A DNA stretch of 64,000 bases from JBAZWE01 sp041658605. GTDB taxonomy: Bacteria; Actinomycetota; Thermoleophilia; BMS3ABIN01. Of the stretch, positions 25,884 through 33,652 are shown piece by piece. Location of the stretch: NCBI GenBank assembly GCA_041658605.1, contig JBAZZU010000011.1, positions 4,423 to 68,422 of the forward strand, written 5' to 3'. Made by a program: the position numbers and the translations under genes. Position 1 is the first letter of the stretch; every line of letters begins with the position of its first letter. The notes under the pieces were generated by a model that was not told the origin of the DNA, did no database searches, and saw nothing but the letters and a program-made list of their open reading frames with translations.

Positions 25884-26951
25884 ATGGACCTTGTCGATAT
25901 ACTTGTCGAAGTCCTCGAACGAAACGCCTCGGATCTTCATCTGGCGGTAGGTTCTCCGCCAGTAATCAGGATTTCAGGGAAACTTATCAGGCTGGATTAT
26001 CCCCGCCTTACCAGCAATGACACCAGAGACCTGATTTACAGCATTCTCTCTCAGGATCAGCGGCAGAGGATAGAGAATGAGTGGGAGATCGATTTTTCAT
26101 ATTCTGTTCCAGGCAGGGCGCGTTTTCGTGTTAATGCCTATTTTCAGCGGAACAGTCTAGGGGCCGCCTTCAGATTGATACCGGCTCAGATAAAGAGTGT
26201 CAAAGAGCTAATGCTGCCCGAAGTAATCCACAAGATGGCTAACAAGCCAAGAGGTTTTGTTATTGTCACGGGTCCTACGGGCAGCGGTAAGTCAACGACG
26301 CTTGCGGCGCTGATCCAGGAAATAAATGAAACCCGCGAAGAGCACATCATGACGATTGAAGATCCCATCGAGTTTCTGCATCGCCATATAAAGTCGGTAG
26401 TAAACCAGCGTGAAGTTGGAACAGATACAAAATCATTCAATCGGGCATTGAAATCAGTTTTACGCCAGGATCCGGATGTGATTCTGGTTGGTGAGATGAG
26501 AGACACCGAGACCATGCAAACTGCCTTGACGGCGGCTGAGACTGGTCACCTGGTGTTTGCCACCCTGCACACGCAGGATGCTCCCCAGACCATCGACCGC
26601 ATCATCGACGTCTTTCCGCCCCACCAGCAAAGCCAGATCCGGGTACAGCTGGCATCTACGCTGATGGGAGTCTGTACGCAGCAGCTTTTACCCACGATTG
26701 ATGGTACCTCACGCGTGCCTGCCTGCGAGGTTCTTATACCGACGCCGGCTGTAAGGAATCTTATTAGAGAGGCCAAGACGCATCAGATCTATTCGGTGAT
26801 GCAGACTGGAGCCCAATTCGGGATGCAGACCATGGACAGTTCTCTCGCGGAACTGTTCAGGAGAAACAAGATCACCAAGGAAATGGCGATTCGCAGATCG
26901 AGTAATCCAGAAGAGCTGGAACGTCTGATGATGGGAAGACAGGTAGCATAA
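25884..26951 (+). CDS. pilT: Type IV pilus retraction ATPase PilT
   Basis: This 355-residue hexameric ATPase depolymerises the pilus and powers twitching. Walker A GPTGSGKST is at about residue 134, followed by EDPIEF and the HLVFATLHTQDA box. There is no tetracysteine motif or T2SSE_N domain, and the length is that of PilT. It lies 33 bases after pilB with AGAGGGGG upstream. Its presence means the pilus can retract. Confidence 0.96.
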   Translation: MDLVDILVEVLERNASDLHLAVGSPPVIRISGKLIRLDYPRLTSNDTRDLIYSILSQDQRQRIENEWEIDFSYSVPGRARFRVNAYFQRNSLGAAFRLIPAQIKSVKELMLPEVIHKMANKPRGFVIVTGPTGSGKSTTLAALIQEINETREEHIMTIEDPIEFLHRHIKSVVNQREVGTDTKSFNRALKSVLRQDPDVILVGEMRDTETMQTALTAAETGHLVFATLHTQDAPQTIDRIIDVFPPHQQSQIRVQLASTLMGVCTQQLLPTIDGTSRVPACEVLIPTPAVRNLIREAKTHQIYSVMQTGAQFGMQTMDSSLAELFRRNKITKEMAIRRSSNPEELERLMMGRQVA

Positions 26952-26990
26952 GGCCCCAATCAGGGAAGGGAAGAAGGCAGGTGTGGATCT

Positions 26991-28208
26991 ATGAATACTT
27001 TTGTATATAAAGTTCGCGATATTCGCGGTATAGCCAGCAAGGGAGAGCTTGAGGCAGACAGCAGGGCTGCGGTTGCCGCAGAGCTTCGCGGCAAGGGTTA
27101 CACGGTAGTTGATATTAATGAAAAGAGCGCCGGCACCTCTTTCAGTTCGTTATTGAGCAGCTCACAGCGGATCAAGTCAAAGCATATAACAGTGTTTTCG
27201 CGCCAGTTTGCGACGATGATCAACTCCGGCCTCGCGCTTCTCCGCGCCCTGTATATCCTGGAAAACCAGACTCAGAACACCAAATTCAAAGCCGTTATAT
27301 CAGAGGTTCGCAGTGATGTTGAGGGCGGCTCAGCACTTTCGGATTCGATGGAGAAGCACCCGAGAGTATTTAACCGTCTCTATGTAAGCATGGTGAGGGC
27401 GGGAGAGGTGGGCGGTATCCTGGACGAAACGCTCGAAAGAGTTGCAAATCAGCTGGAAGCCGAGGACAGTCTCAAGCGCATGGTTAAGTCGGCAATGGTT
27501 TATCCGCTGCTGATCGCCGTATTTGCCCTGCTTGTGATGATGGCGATGATGCTGTTTATCATTCCGATCTTTTCCAAGATGTACGCCGACCTTGGAAGCC
27601 AGCTGCCGATGCTTACTCGTATTATGGTTAATATCAGTGACACCCTGAAAAGCGTCTGGGGCATCTTTATCTTTGCGGCTATTGTTGGTGCCATATACGG
27701 TTTGGGAAGGCTTAAAAGGACACCTCAGGGAACCGCTGCGTGGGATCGCGCCAAGTTGCATATCCCGATGGGTATTGGAGAAATCATTCGCAAGCTGGCA
27801 ATGGCCAGATTCTCCAGAACTCTGAGCACACTTGTATCCAGTGGTGTTCCTATCCTGCAGGCTATTGAAATAACCGGTGATACGGCAGGCAACGTTGTCG
27901 TATCTGACGCGATGGTCTCTGTTAAGGCGGGTGTGAAGGAAGGCCGCCCGATGTCCGAATCCCTCGTAAAAGTCAACGTCTTTCCTCCGATGGTCACGCA
28001 GATGATCTCTGTTGGAGAAGAAACGGGAGCTGTAGATGTAATGCTCACAAAAATCGCTGATTTCTATGAGGACGAGGTTAACGCCTCCGTGAAGTCACTG
28101 ACATCCATACTTGAGCCGATAATGATGATGGGTGTAGGCGGCCTGGTCGGCGTTATTGTAATTGCTCTCTATCTGCCGATTTTCAACCTCATGTCCGTTG
28201 TCAAATAG
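26991..28208 (+). CDS. pilC: Type IV pilus inner-membrane platform protein PilC
   Basis: The 405-residue product has two T2SSF domains, each ending in hydrophobic helices (about 165-195, 215-240 and 375-400). Family motifs FSRQFATMINSG and ARFSRTLSTLVSSGVP are present. It is the platform on which PilB and PilT act. It follows pilT in the same order as in other Gram-positive pilus loci. No pilM, pilN, pilO or pilQ is present, in line with a cell without an outer-membrane secretin. Confidence 0.96.
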   Translation: MNTFVYKVRDIRGIASKGELEADSRAAVAAELRGKGYTVVDINEKSAGTSFSSLLSSSQRIKSKHITVFSRQFATMINSGLALLRALYILENQTQNTKFKAVISEVRSDVEGGSALSDSMEKHPRVFNRLYVSMVRAGEVGGILDETLERVANQLEAEDSLKRMVKSAMVYPLLIAVFALLVMMAMMLFIIPIFSKMYADLGSQLPMLTRIMVNISDTLKSVWGIFIFAAIVGAIYGLGRLKRTPQGTAAWDRAKLHIPMGIGEIIRKLAMARFSRTLSTLVSSGVPILQAIEITGDTAGNVVVSDAMVSVKAGVKEGRPMSESLVKVNVFPPMVTQMISVGEETGAVDVMLTKIADFYEDEVNASVKSLTSILEPIMMMGVGGLVGVIVIALYLPIFNLMSVVK

Positions 28209-28278
28209 TCGTGAGGAAGAAAAATAGTCGGCAGGATGTAGCTGACATTACAAATGCGCCGTGAGATTGGCAGATTAA

Positions 28279-29115
28279 ATGTCTGGCAAAATTGAGATTC
28301 AAACCGATGTTTGCGAAGGGAATGGCGTCATAACCGGCGCTGTCCTGGATTTTCCGCGCAATGAAAAGGCAGAGCGGAAAAACGAGTCGCTTACCGCGGA
28401 ATATCAGGTCTCCCGAGACCAAGCAGTCCTGGAGAAGATAATTACTCGCAACCAGGGGCTTCTGCACGCTGTTCTGAGACGCTTCAAATACTTCCCTGAT
28501 CCATATGAGGATCTTCTGCAGGTTGCAAATCTTGGATTGATCAAGGCTGTGCAAAGATTTGACTGTAATCGTGGTGTCGGATTCTCCAGTTACGCAACTG
28601 CGCTTGTTGACGGCGAGGTTCGCCATTACCTCAGGGACAATGTTCTTATGCGTCAGCCGAGGTGGCTCAGGGCGGCAGAGAAACGTATCGAAGACGCCTC
28701 AATAGAGCTTAATCGTAAACTGAAGCGTCCCCCGACACTTAAGGAGCTTGCACTCGAGGTCAACATTTCCGAAGAGGGCATTCTGGAGATACTGAGAGTG
28801 GTAGCTTCGGTAGGACTCCATCCCGTTGATGATATGGACTCGCATGAGGGTGTTAATGCTCAACCGGACGCAAACGTGGTTCGTTCACTCCATTATGAGT
28901 CCTTTGTGCTGCCTATCGAAGACAAGATTGCGCTACAGGAAGCCCTGGATGCGCTGAGCTCACTTCATAAGAAGATCGTCTACCTCCTTTTTTACAAGGA
29001 TCTGACACAAACGCAGGTCGCCAGGGAGCTGGGTCTCTCCCAGCGAAAGGTGTCCCGGGAATCAGCAAAGGCACTCGGGCGGCTCAAGACTGTCATGAAC
29101 ACGAAGATCTTTTAG
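28279..29115 (+). CDS. Alternative sigma-70 factor (group 3, SigB/F/G-like) inside the pilus locus
   Basis: The 278-residue product has sigma region 2 at about 65-135 (DPYEDLLQVANLGLIKAVQRFD, then GVGFSSYATALVDGEVRHYLRD), region 3, and region 4 at about 225-270 ending in the helix-turn-helix LTQTQVARELGLSQRKVSR. The sequence is closest in style to the SigB/F/G class. The first 50 residues are an extra, weakly conserved extension. It stands between pilC and the pilin genes. Whether it directs pilin transcription is inference, but the promoter upstream of the riboswitch has a SigB/F-like GGGTA. No anti-sigma gene is adjacent. Confidence 0.92.
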   Translation: MSGKIEIQTDVCEGNGVITGAVLDFPRNEKAERKNESLTAEYQVSRDQAVLEKIITRNQGLLHAVLRRFKYFPDPYEDLLQVANLGLIKAVQRFDCNRGVGFSSYATALVDGEVRHYLRDNVLMRQPRWLRAAEKRIEDASIELNRKLKRPPTLKELALEVNISEEGILEILRVVASVGLHPVDDMDSHEGVNAQPDANVVRSLHYESFVLPIEDKIALQEALDALSSLHKKIVYLLFYKDLTQTQVARELGLSQRKVSRESAKALGRLKTVMNTKIF

Positions 29116-29127
29116 AAAATGCTAAAG

Positions 29128-29153
29128 CTTTATTCGGCAGACGCCGAATAAAG
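29128..29153. repeat. Inverted repeat after the sigma factor gene
   Basis: CTTTATTCGGC and GCCGAATAAAG form an 11-bp perfect stem around AGAC, 13 bases after the sigma stop. It has no T tract and may act as a weak terminator or an RNA end. Confidence 0.75.
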
Positions 29154-29184
29154 GCCCGTGTTCACGGCTTTACCCCGGCGGGAA

Positions 29185-29211
29185 GTGTCTAGGAAAAAAG
29201 CAGTTGGGTAG
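29185..29211 (+). promoter_or_regulatory. Possible group 3 sigma promoter of the pilin genes
   Basis: GTGTCT at 29185-29190 and GGGTAG at 29206-29211 are separated by 15 bases. SigB/F-type promoters read about GTTT-N14-16-GGGTAT. The -10 fits well and the -35 has one mismatch in GTTT. It lies just before the riboswitch aptamer. A TAGTAT at 29209-29214 could serve sigma-A instead. Confidence 0.45.
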
Positions 29212-29223
29212 TATAGGGGTGAA

Positions 29224-29302
29224 GGTGAAAAAGGCAAACCACTCGTAAGGGTGGGGCGCAAAGCTACAGGACCAGGAATACTTGGTCGGCTGGGCTGCCA
29301 CC
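29224..29302 (+). promoter_or_regulatory. Cyclic di-GMP-I (GEMM) riboswitch aptamer
   Basis: The conserved GEMM core is plainly readable: GGCAAACC at 29233-29240, a P2 hairpin with a GTAA tetraloop, GGGGCGCAAAGC containing the tetraloop receptor side, then a P3 hairpin (ACCAGG/CTTGGT) and the closing GGCTGGGCTGCC. P1 can form between GGTG (29224-29227) and CACC (29299-29302). This class binds c-di-GMP. It lies about 100 bases before the first pilin gene and is followed by a terminator. Confidence 0.93.
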
Positions 29303-29321
29303 AGAGGTTCAGGAAGATATG

Positions 29322-29359
29322 GATCTGTGGTTTGCCATCAGGCCGCAGATCTTTTTTTT
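29322..29359 (+). terminator. Riboswitch expression platform: intrinsic terminator
   Basis: GATCTGTGG at 29322-29330 pairs with CCGCAGATC at 29343-29351, followed by eight T. Within it, GGTTTGCC at 29329-29336 is the exact complement of the aptamer's GGCAAACC, so the two folds can exclude each other. Confidence 0.88.
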
Positions 29360-29405
29360 GTGGTCTGGCGAAAATAATAAACAAAATTGAAAAGGAGGTG
29401 ACAAC

Positions 29406-29798
29406 ATGATTTCGAAACTTGGAAAAAGAATGCAGGTTAAGGGTGAAGGTGGTTTTACTCTGATCGAACTGTTGGTGGTTATCATCATCATTGCTATCCT
29501 GGCAGCGATCGCCATTCCGATGTACTTAAGCCAGCGTCAGAAGGGCTGGAACGCCAACATGCAGAGTGATCTACGTAACGCCGCTGTCGCGGAGGAGAGT
29601 TACTTCACGGACAATGCAGCTTATACGAACGTGATTGCGAATCTGGAGCTTCAGGGATTCAATCCTTCAGCTAACGTGACGCTCGCAGTGGCCTCTGCAG
29701 ATGCTGCCGGATATTGCATTAATGCAACATATACCGGTTACGCGACCAGATATCATCTTAATAGTACAGATGGTGATCCCCGGACAGGTACTTGCTAG
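29406..29798 (+). CDS. Type IV pilin, major-type (first copy)
   Basis: The 130-residue prepilin has a 16-residue leader ending GG and then FTLIELLVVIIIIAILAAIA, so prepilin peptidase should cut before Phe17, with Glu at mature position 5. The mature protein is about 114 residues, with a C-terminal pair Cys102/Cys130 for a disulfide D-region. AAAGGAGG lies seven bases before the ATG. It is the first gene under the c-di-GMP riboswitch and is followed by a 14-bp hairpin. No prepilin peptidase gene is in the window. Confidence 0.95.
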   Translation: MISKLGKRMQVKGEGGFTLIELLVVIIIIAILAAIAIPMYLSQRQKGWNANMQSDLRNAAVAEESYFTDNAAYTNVIANLELQGFNPSANVTLAVASADAAGYCINATYTGYATRYHLNSTDGDPRTGTC

Positions 29799-29846
29799 CG
29801 AGCCTGACTGAGGTAATTCGAAGCTAGTGTGAGAACAAAATAATAT

Positions 29847-29878
29847 GATGATGGCGGGCCATTCGGCCCGCCATCATC
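29847..29878. repeat. 14-bp perfect hairpin between the two pilin genes
   Basis: GATGATGGCGGGCC and GGCCCGCCATCATC surround ATTC. No T tract follows, so it is likely an RNA 3' end or a partial terminator that lets some transcription reach the second pilin. Confidence 0.85.
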
Positions 29879-29950
29879 TGTAAGAGGCTGATTAACTATC
29901 ACCCGTTCAGATGCCGATTCAATAGTCGATATCCAGCGGGGGGAGAAAAA

Positions 29951-30349
29951 ATGAAAATGCGCGCTTTCCGGGAAAGCCTGTCCAGTCGGGACGGCTTTAC
30001 TCTTATCGAGTTACTGGTCGTAATCATCATCATTGCCATTCTTGCCGCGATAGCCATTCCTGTTTATCTTACCCAGCGCCAGAAAGCCTGGGATGCCAAC
30101 AGTAAAAGTGATCTGAATACCGCCGCTGTTGCCCAGGCGACTTATAACGCGGATTTCGGTGTTTATACCGGCGACGAGGCCGATCTTAAAGCCCGGGGTT
30201 ATAACAGGTCCGCGAATATTACACTCTCAATTCCCACGAGCGGCGCCACGTTCTGTATGGAGACCTTCCATAGCGGTGATCCATCAAGGGTCTGGTTCGT
30301 GGATAGTGGTTCGGGCAGTCCGAACCCAACGCTTGGTAATTGTCCCTGA
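29951..30349 (+). CDS. Type IV pilin, major-type (second copy)
   Basis: The 132-residue prepilin is a close paralogue of the one before it. The leader is 15 residues, the cleavage site SRDG|FTLIEL, with Glu5 of the mature form, the same hydrophobic helix and the same KAWDANSKSDLNTAAVAQ pattern. It has Cys118 and Cys131 (approximate). GGGGGGAG lies five bases before the ATG. The two pilins arose by tandem duplication and have diverged in the C-terminal half, which is exposed on the fibre surface. Confidence 0.95.
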   Translation: MKMRAFRESLSSRDGFTLIELLVVIIIIAILAAIAIPVYLTQRQKAWDANSKSDLNTAAVAQATYNADFGVYTGDEADLKARGYNRSANITLSIPTSGATFCMETFHSGDPSRVWFVDSGSGSPNPTLGNCP

Positions 30350-30685
30350 TATCCAGATCTTAATCCGGTCCGGCAATTTCGGATACACTGCTGATACACC
30401 GATTCACCAGCGTATTTCCTTAAGCTCAGGTTTCATCTGCCAGGTTATTTTGCGCAGGCTCCGGGACCGTCAGCAGCCTTTCTGATGAGGGTGAGATTCT
30501 AAGTAATCAGCTTCCCCTCTTCCCGCCTGGACCGCCGCATGTACCTTCTTCCAGTCCTTTTCTAATAGAACCCATCAATGATTATTTCAAGGCGCCTGGG
30601 AATGTGCCCAGGGAAACTGGACCTGATCAGACCATATAGGAATCAACCCGGCTGTCGATGCAACTATAGAAGGGATTGTTGCACC
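30350..30685. other. 336-base stretch without a recognisable gene
   Basis: It holds the 3' trailer of the second pilin and the upstream region of the next pseudopilin. I see a small hairpin, CCTGGG/CCCAGG around 30597-30615, and no clear promoter or coding signal. Confidence 0.5.
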
Positions 30686-31267
30686 ATGTCTGTTTGCGTT
30701 CGACATAGCGTTTGTTTGTTGCCATGTGGAGTCCAGTATTCCTCGTGGGCATTTAGAAGTACCCAGAAGGCCTCTTCAGCAATAAATCGTTCATCAATCT
30801 CCATACGCTCGCATGATGCGCGTGGCTTCACAATGATCGAGGTAATGATCACCGTTGCGCTGATGAGCATCCTCATGGTTATGACGGCGGGTGCGCTCAC
30901 CTACTATTTTTCGGGTAAGGCGCTGGACACATCGACGAGGGAGCTGACTTCCCAGATAAGAGAGGCACAGACACTTGCGGTGTCTACCGGAAACACATAC
31001 AGGATAGATTTCAGCAATCCGGACAGGAAGAGCTATCAGATGCAATACAGGCAGGGTGGCAACTGGGTAAATGTCAGGGCAGCTCAGCGGCTTCCAGGTG
31101 ACACTGAGTTCAGCTCCGGTTCACTGCCATCTTTTGGCGGAGATACATATATGGATTTCTATCCCAGGGGAACAACTGAAAGCGGCCAGATAGTGGTTCA
31201 CGACCGTTTTGGCAGAAGCAAAACCGTAAGCGTGAACGGTGAGACCGCCAACGTCAACGTTAACTAG
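30686..31267 (+). CDS. Minor pseudopilin, GspH/FimT-like
   Basis: The prepilin motif is ARG|FTMIEVMITVALMSILMVM, with the GspH/FimT style of C-terminal domain (residues such as LTSQIREAQTLAVSTGNTYRIDF). Minor pilins prime assembly and sit near the tip. The ATG at 30686 gives an unusually long 47-residue leader before the cut, and the only upstream ribosome-like site (AAGGGA) is 12 bases away. The true start may be a non-ATG codon closer to the cut. The frame is also open upstream to 30578. Confidence 0.85.
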   Translation: MSVCVRHSVCLLPCGVQYSSWAFRSTQKASSAINRSSISIRSHDARGFTMIEVMITVALMSILMVMTAGALTYYFSGKALDTSTRELTSQIREAQTLAVSTGNTYRIDFSNPDRKSYQMQYRQGGNWVNVRAAQRLPGDTEFSSGSLPSFGGDTYMDFYPRGTTESGQIVVHDRFGRSKTVSVNGETANVNVN

Positions 31268-31281
31268 AAAAGGGTAGGAGA

Positions 31282-33021
31282 GTGAGATCAATTTTTAAAA
31301 AAATAATAAATCACCGGGTGGGCCACGAGGGCATTGCTACGGAAGAAGGATTGACGCTAATAGAGATAATGGTGTCGATGATGATCTTCCTCGTGATCTC
31401 TGTGGGTGTCGCCGGATCTCTGATCACCGGTTTGCGCACGACGGTTAGCACGCGACTGTCTACTATGGGCAAGGATGTCGCCCAGCATAGAATCGAGGAG
31501 ATGCGCGCTCGCGTCTTCTATGTTCCCTATAGTTCCGACCCTAACGTGGGGACGACAAACGACATCGACCTGCTTGATATTTATTATCCGAACCTGAACA
31601 CATATTCGCAGACAGATGCTCAGGGGTGGAGCGGCCGCTATTATTCCGGCAGCAACGCGCATTATACGAAAGTGTCGCCTGCGGACAGCCAGGGTATCGT
31701 GACCACTGTGGAGATGTGGTTTGTCGACAGCAACCGTTACGTGGTTGTTCCTCCGAGTTCATATGATTCCAACATCGCTGATTCAGATAAACCTCCTACT
31801 GAGCTTGTCCAGGTCAAGGTCACAACTGCCTGGGCTGATCGCGCGGGCGAAAACACTTATGTTCTGGATTCCCTGATCTCCTCTACCGGCCAGTCTCCGA
31901 GCGAGGTAGCTGGTTGTGTCAACGCCTCAAACAGCCGGGTCGACGCGATTGGCCTGATATTGACGGCTTCCAGTGGAACGGCTGATCCTTACACAGCCCT
32001 GGTGAATGGCAAAATGGGTGAAGCACATGTAGAGGCAAATTATGGCTGCGTACCTGATATAAGGGTCAACGCTACCGGGGGTCAGATGACTACCGCTGCC
32101 GGAAGCGTTTATACGGGCGCAACTGTATCCGTCTCCGGACCGCCTGCCGTAGATCAGACAGTAGGTCCCACAAGTGTGGGCCCACCGGCAGGATATCCCA
32201 AACCGACGATCAGTAATACCCGAGCCCGAGGCCAAATCGAGGATGAAAATGGGTTGATGGAAATCGAGGCTGAGGGTGAAGCGATAGTCGGGACCCAGTC
32301 ACTTCAGTTAAACGAGGTCAGTGGAACACCGACTGACTCTCTGTCCGGATTTAAACGATGGGATTTTCTCAATCCGACGATTACGGCGGTCGGTAGTAAC
32401 GGCGGGGATGATGGTGAGGACATCGAGGCCGAAATCGAGCAGGAGAACGGACATACAACGGGCAAGGCTGAGGTACGTTACCAGACGATAAATATCCTGC
32501 CGTTGCAGAAGTGGCCGACATCGACCACGACAAACCCATCCGCCGCGCAGGGTATCGTCTTTATCCGGGATTTTGTAGCGAATGCTCAATCAAGCGTTGA
32601 GGGAACGCCAGGCAGTGCATACAACACCTTGACGTATGCATTTACTTTAGGGATGTTCAACCCCAACAAGTCAGGGTGTACATATTCGAGTACGGGTGAC
32701 GCGTGCTATGACCTTTATAGCATCAGCCCGTCAAATCCCATCCAGACCGCCGCACCCCTCAGCAGTTCGAACTACAGGTTGCAGAATGCTTTGATGACGG
32801 AATGGTACAGCTATACGGCTGAAGATATCAGCAATGCGATGTATGCGACTGCTGATGGAAAAAACGCAGCGATAACCGTGGATGCCCTCGTAAAGATTTC
32901 AGCCAAGTTCGGTACTGAGATCAGATGGAAGACAAGCAATAACGCTATAACCCTTGTCAGCCAGGGCGGCCTTCAGCAAGCCTGGATCGGGGCTTTCGAT
33001 ATCTCGCTAGAGAAACAATAG
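31282..33021 (+). CDS. Large PilV-like minor pilin
   Basis: The 579-residue product has a 23-residue leader ending EEG and then LTLIEIMVSMMIFLVISVGV, a prepilin signature with Glu5 of the mature form. After the helix comes a very large domain rich in Ser, Thr, Gly and Asn, with Cys pairs at about residues 213, 253, 469 and 476, unlike the 150-200 residues of usual PilV. It could be a tip adhesin or scaffold. It starts at a GTG with GGTAGGAG upstream and lies 14 bases after the FimT-like gene. Confidence 0.88.
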   Translation: MRSIFKKIINHRVGHEGIATEEGLTLIEIMVSMMIFLVISVGVAGSLITGLRTTVSTRLSTMGKDVAQHRIEEMRARVFYVPYSSDPNVGTTNDIDLLDIYYPNLNTYSQTDAQGWSGRYYSGSNAHYTKVSPADSQGIVTTVEMWFVDSNRYVVVPPSSYDSNIADSDKPPTELVQVKVTTAWADRAGENTYVLDSLISSTGQSPSEVAGCVNASNSRVDAIGLILTASSGTADPYTALVNGKMGEAHVEANYGCVPDIRVNATGGQMTTAAGSVYTGATVSVSGPPAVDQTVGPTSVGPPAGYPKPTISNTRARGQIEDENGLMEIEAEGEAIVGTQSLQLNEVSGTPTDSLSGFKRWDFLNPTITAVGSNGGDDGEDIEAEIEQENGHTTGKAEVRYQTINILPLQKWPTSTTTNPSAAQGIVFIRDFVANAQSSVEGTPGSAYNTLTYAFTLGMFNPNKSGCTYSSTGDACYDLYSISPSNPIQTAAPLSSSNYRLQNALMTEWYSYTAEDISNAMYATADGKNAAITVDALVKISAKFGTEIRWKTSNNAITLVSQGGLQQAWIGAFDISLEKQ

Positions 33022-33035
33022 ACAAGAGGACAGGC

Positions 33036-33641
33036 ATGAGCAGATTATTGAAAAGGGTTGAATTTGAGCGCAGCGGACGTGAGCAGGGATTCACTCTGAT
33101 CGAGATGCTGGTTTCGATCTCGATCCTGACCGTAATCATGGCGGGCATGTTCACTTTCCTGTTCGGCGCGAGCAGGCACTGGAACACAGGCCAGAACAGC
33201 GCGGACATGACCGAGAACGCGAGGTTGGGATTAAACCGCATGACGCGCGAGATAAAGCAGTCAACCCAGGTTACGGATGCCCAGACGGCGCAGGTCACAT
33301 TCACGGTCAATTTTGGCAGCGGTAGCGAGACGATCACATATGGCTTTTCACCCGGCTCTAATGGTGAGCCTGGAGAAGTCTGGCGAAATACCTCAGCATC
33401 ACCAGGAAATATAACTCTTATAAGCAATGTAGAGAGCGTCCAGTTTGTCTATTACGGGAATGATTACAAATGCGACATCAATAATGACGGCATCATCAGG
33501 GATTTAGAGCTCCAGGGTTGCGGCGGCAGCGCGGTATCCAAGATTGCAAGGGTGGATTTCATTCTTAACATGAGAGCCGGCAATGAATCGGTCCAGACTT
33601 TTGCGGATCAGGCGTGGCTGAGAAATCGAACGGCAGACTAA
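33036..33641 (+). CDS. PilW-like minor pilin
   Basis: The 201-residue prepilin is cut at EQG|FTLIEMLVSISILTVIMAG, with Glu5 of the mature form. The following NARLGLNRMTREIKQS helix and the C-terminal half fit the PilW family of minor pilins. It lies 14 bases after the PilV-like gene and its stop codon overlaps the region of the next start. It is part of the tip complex set fimT-pilV-pilW-pilX. Confidence 0.88.
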   Translation: MSRLLKRVEFERSGREQGFTLIEMLVSISILTVIMAGMFTFLFGASRHWNTGQNSADMTENARLGLNRMTREIKQSTQVTDAQTAQVTFTVNFGSGSETITYGFSPGSNGEPGEVWRNTSASPGNITLISNVESVQFVYYGNDYKCDINNDGIIRDLELQGCGGSAVSKIARVDFILNMRAGNESVQTFADQAWLRNRTAD

Positions 33642-33652
33642 TGAGGGGTGAA

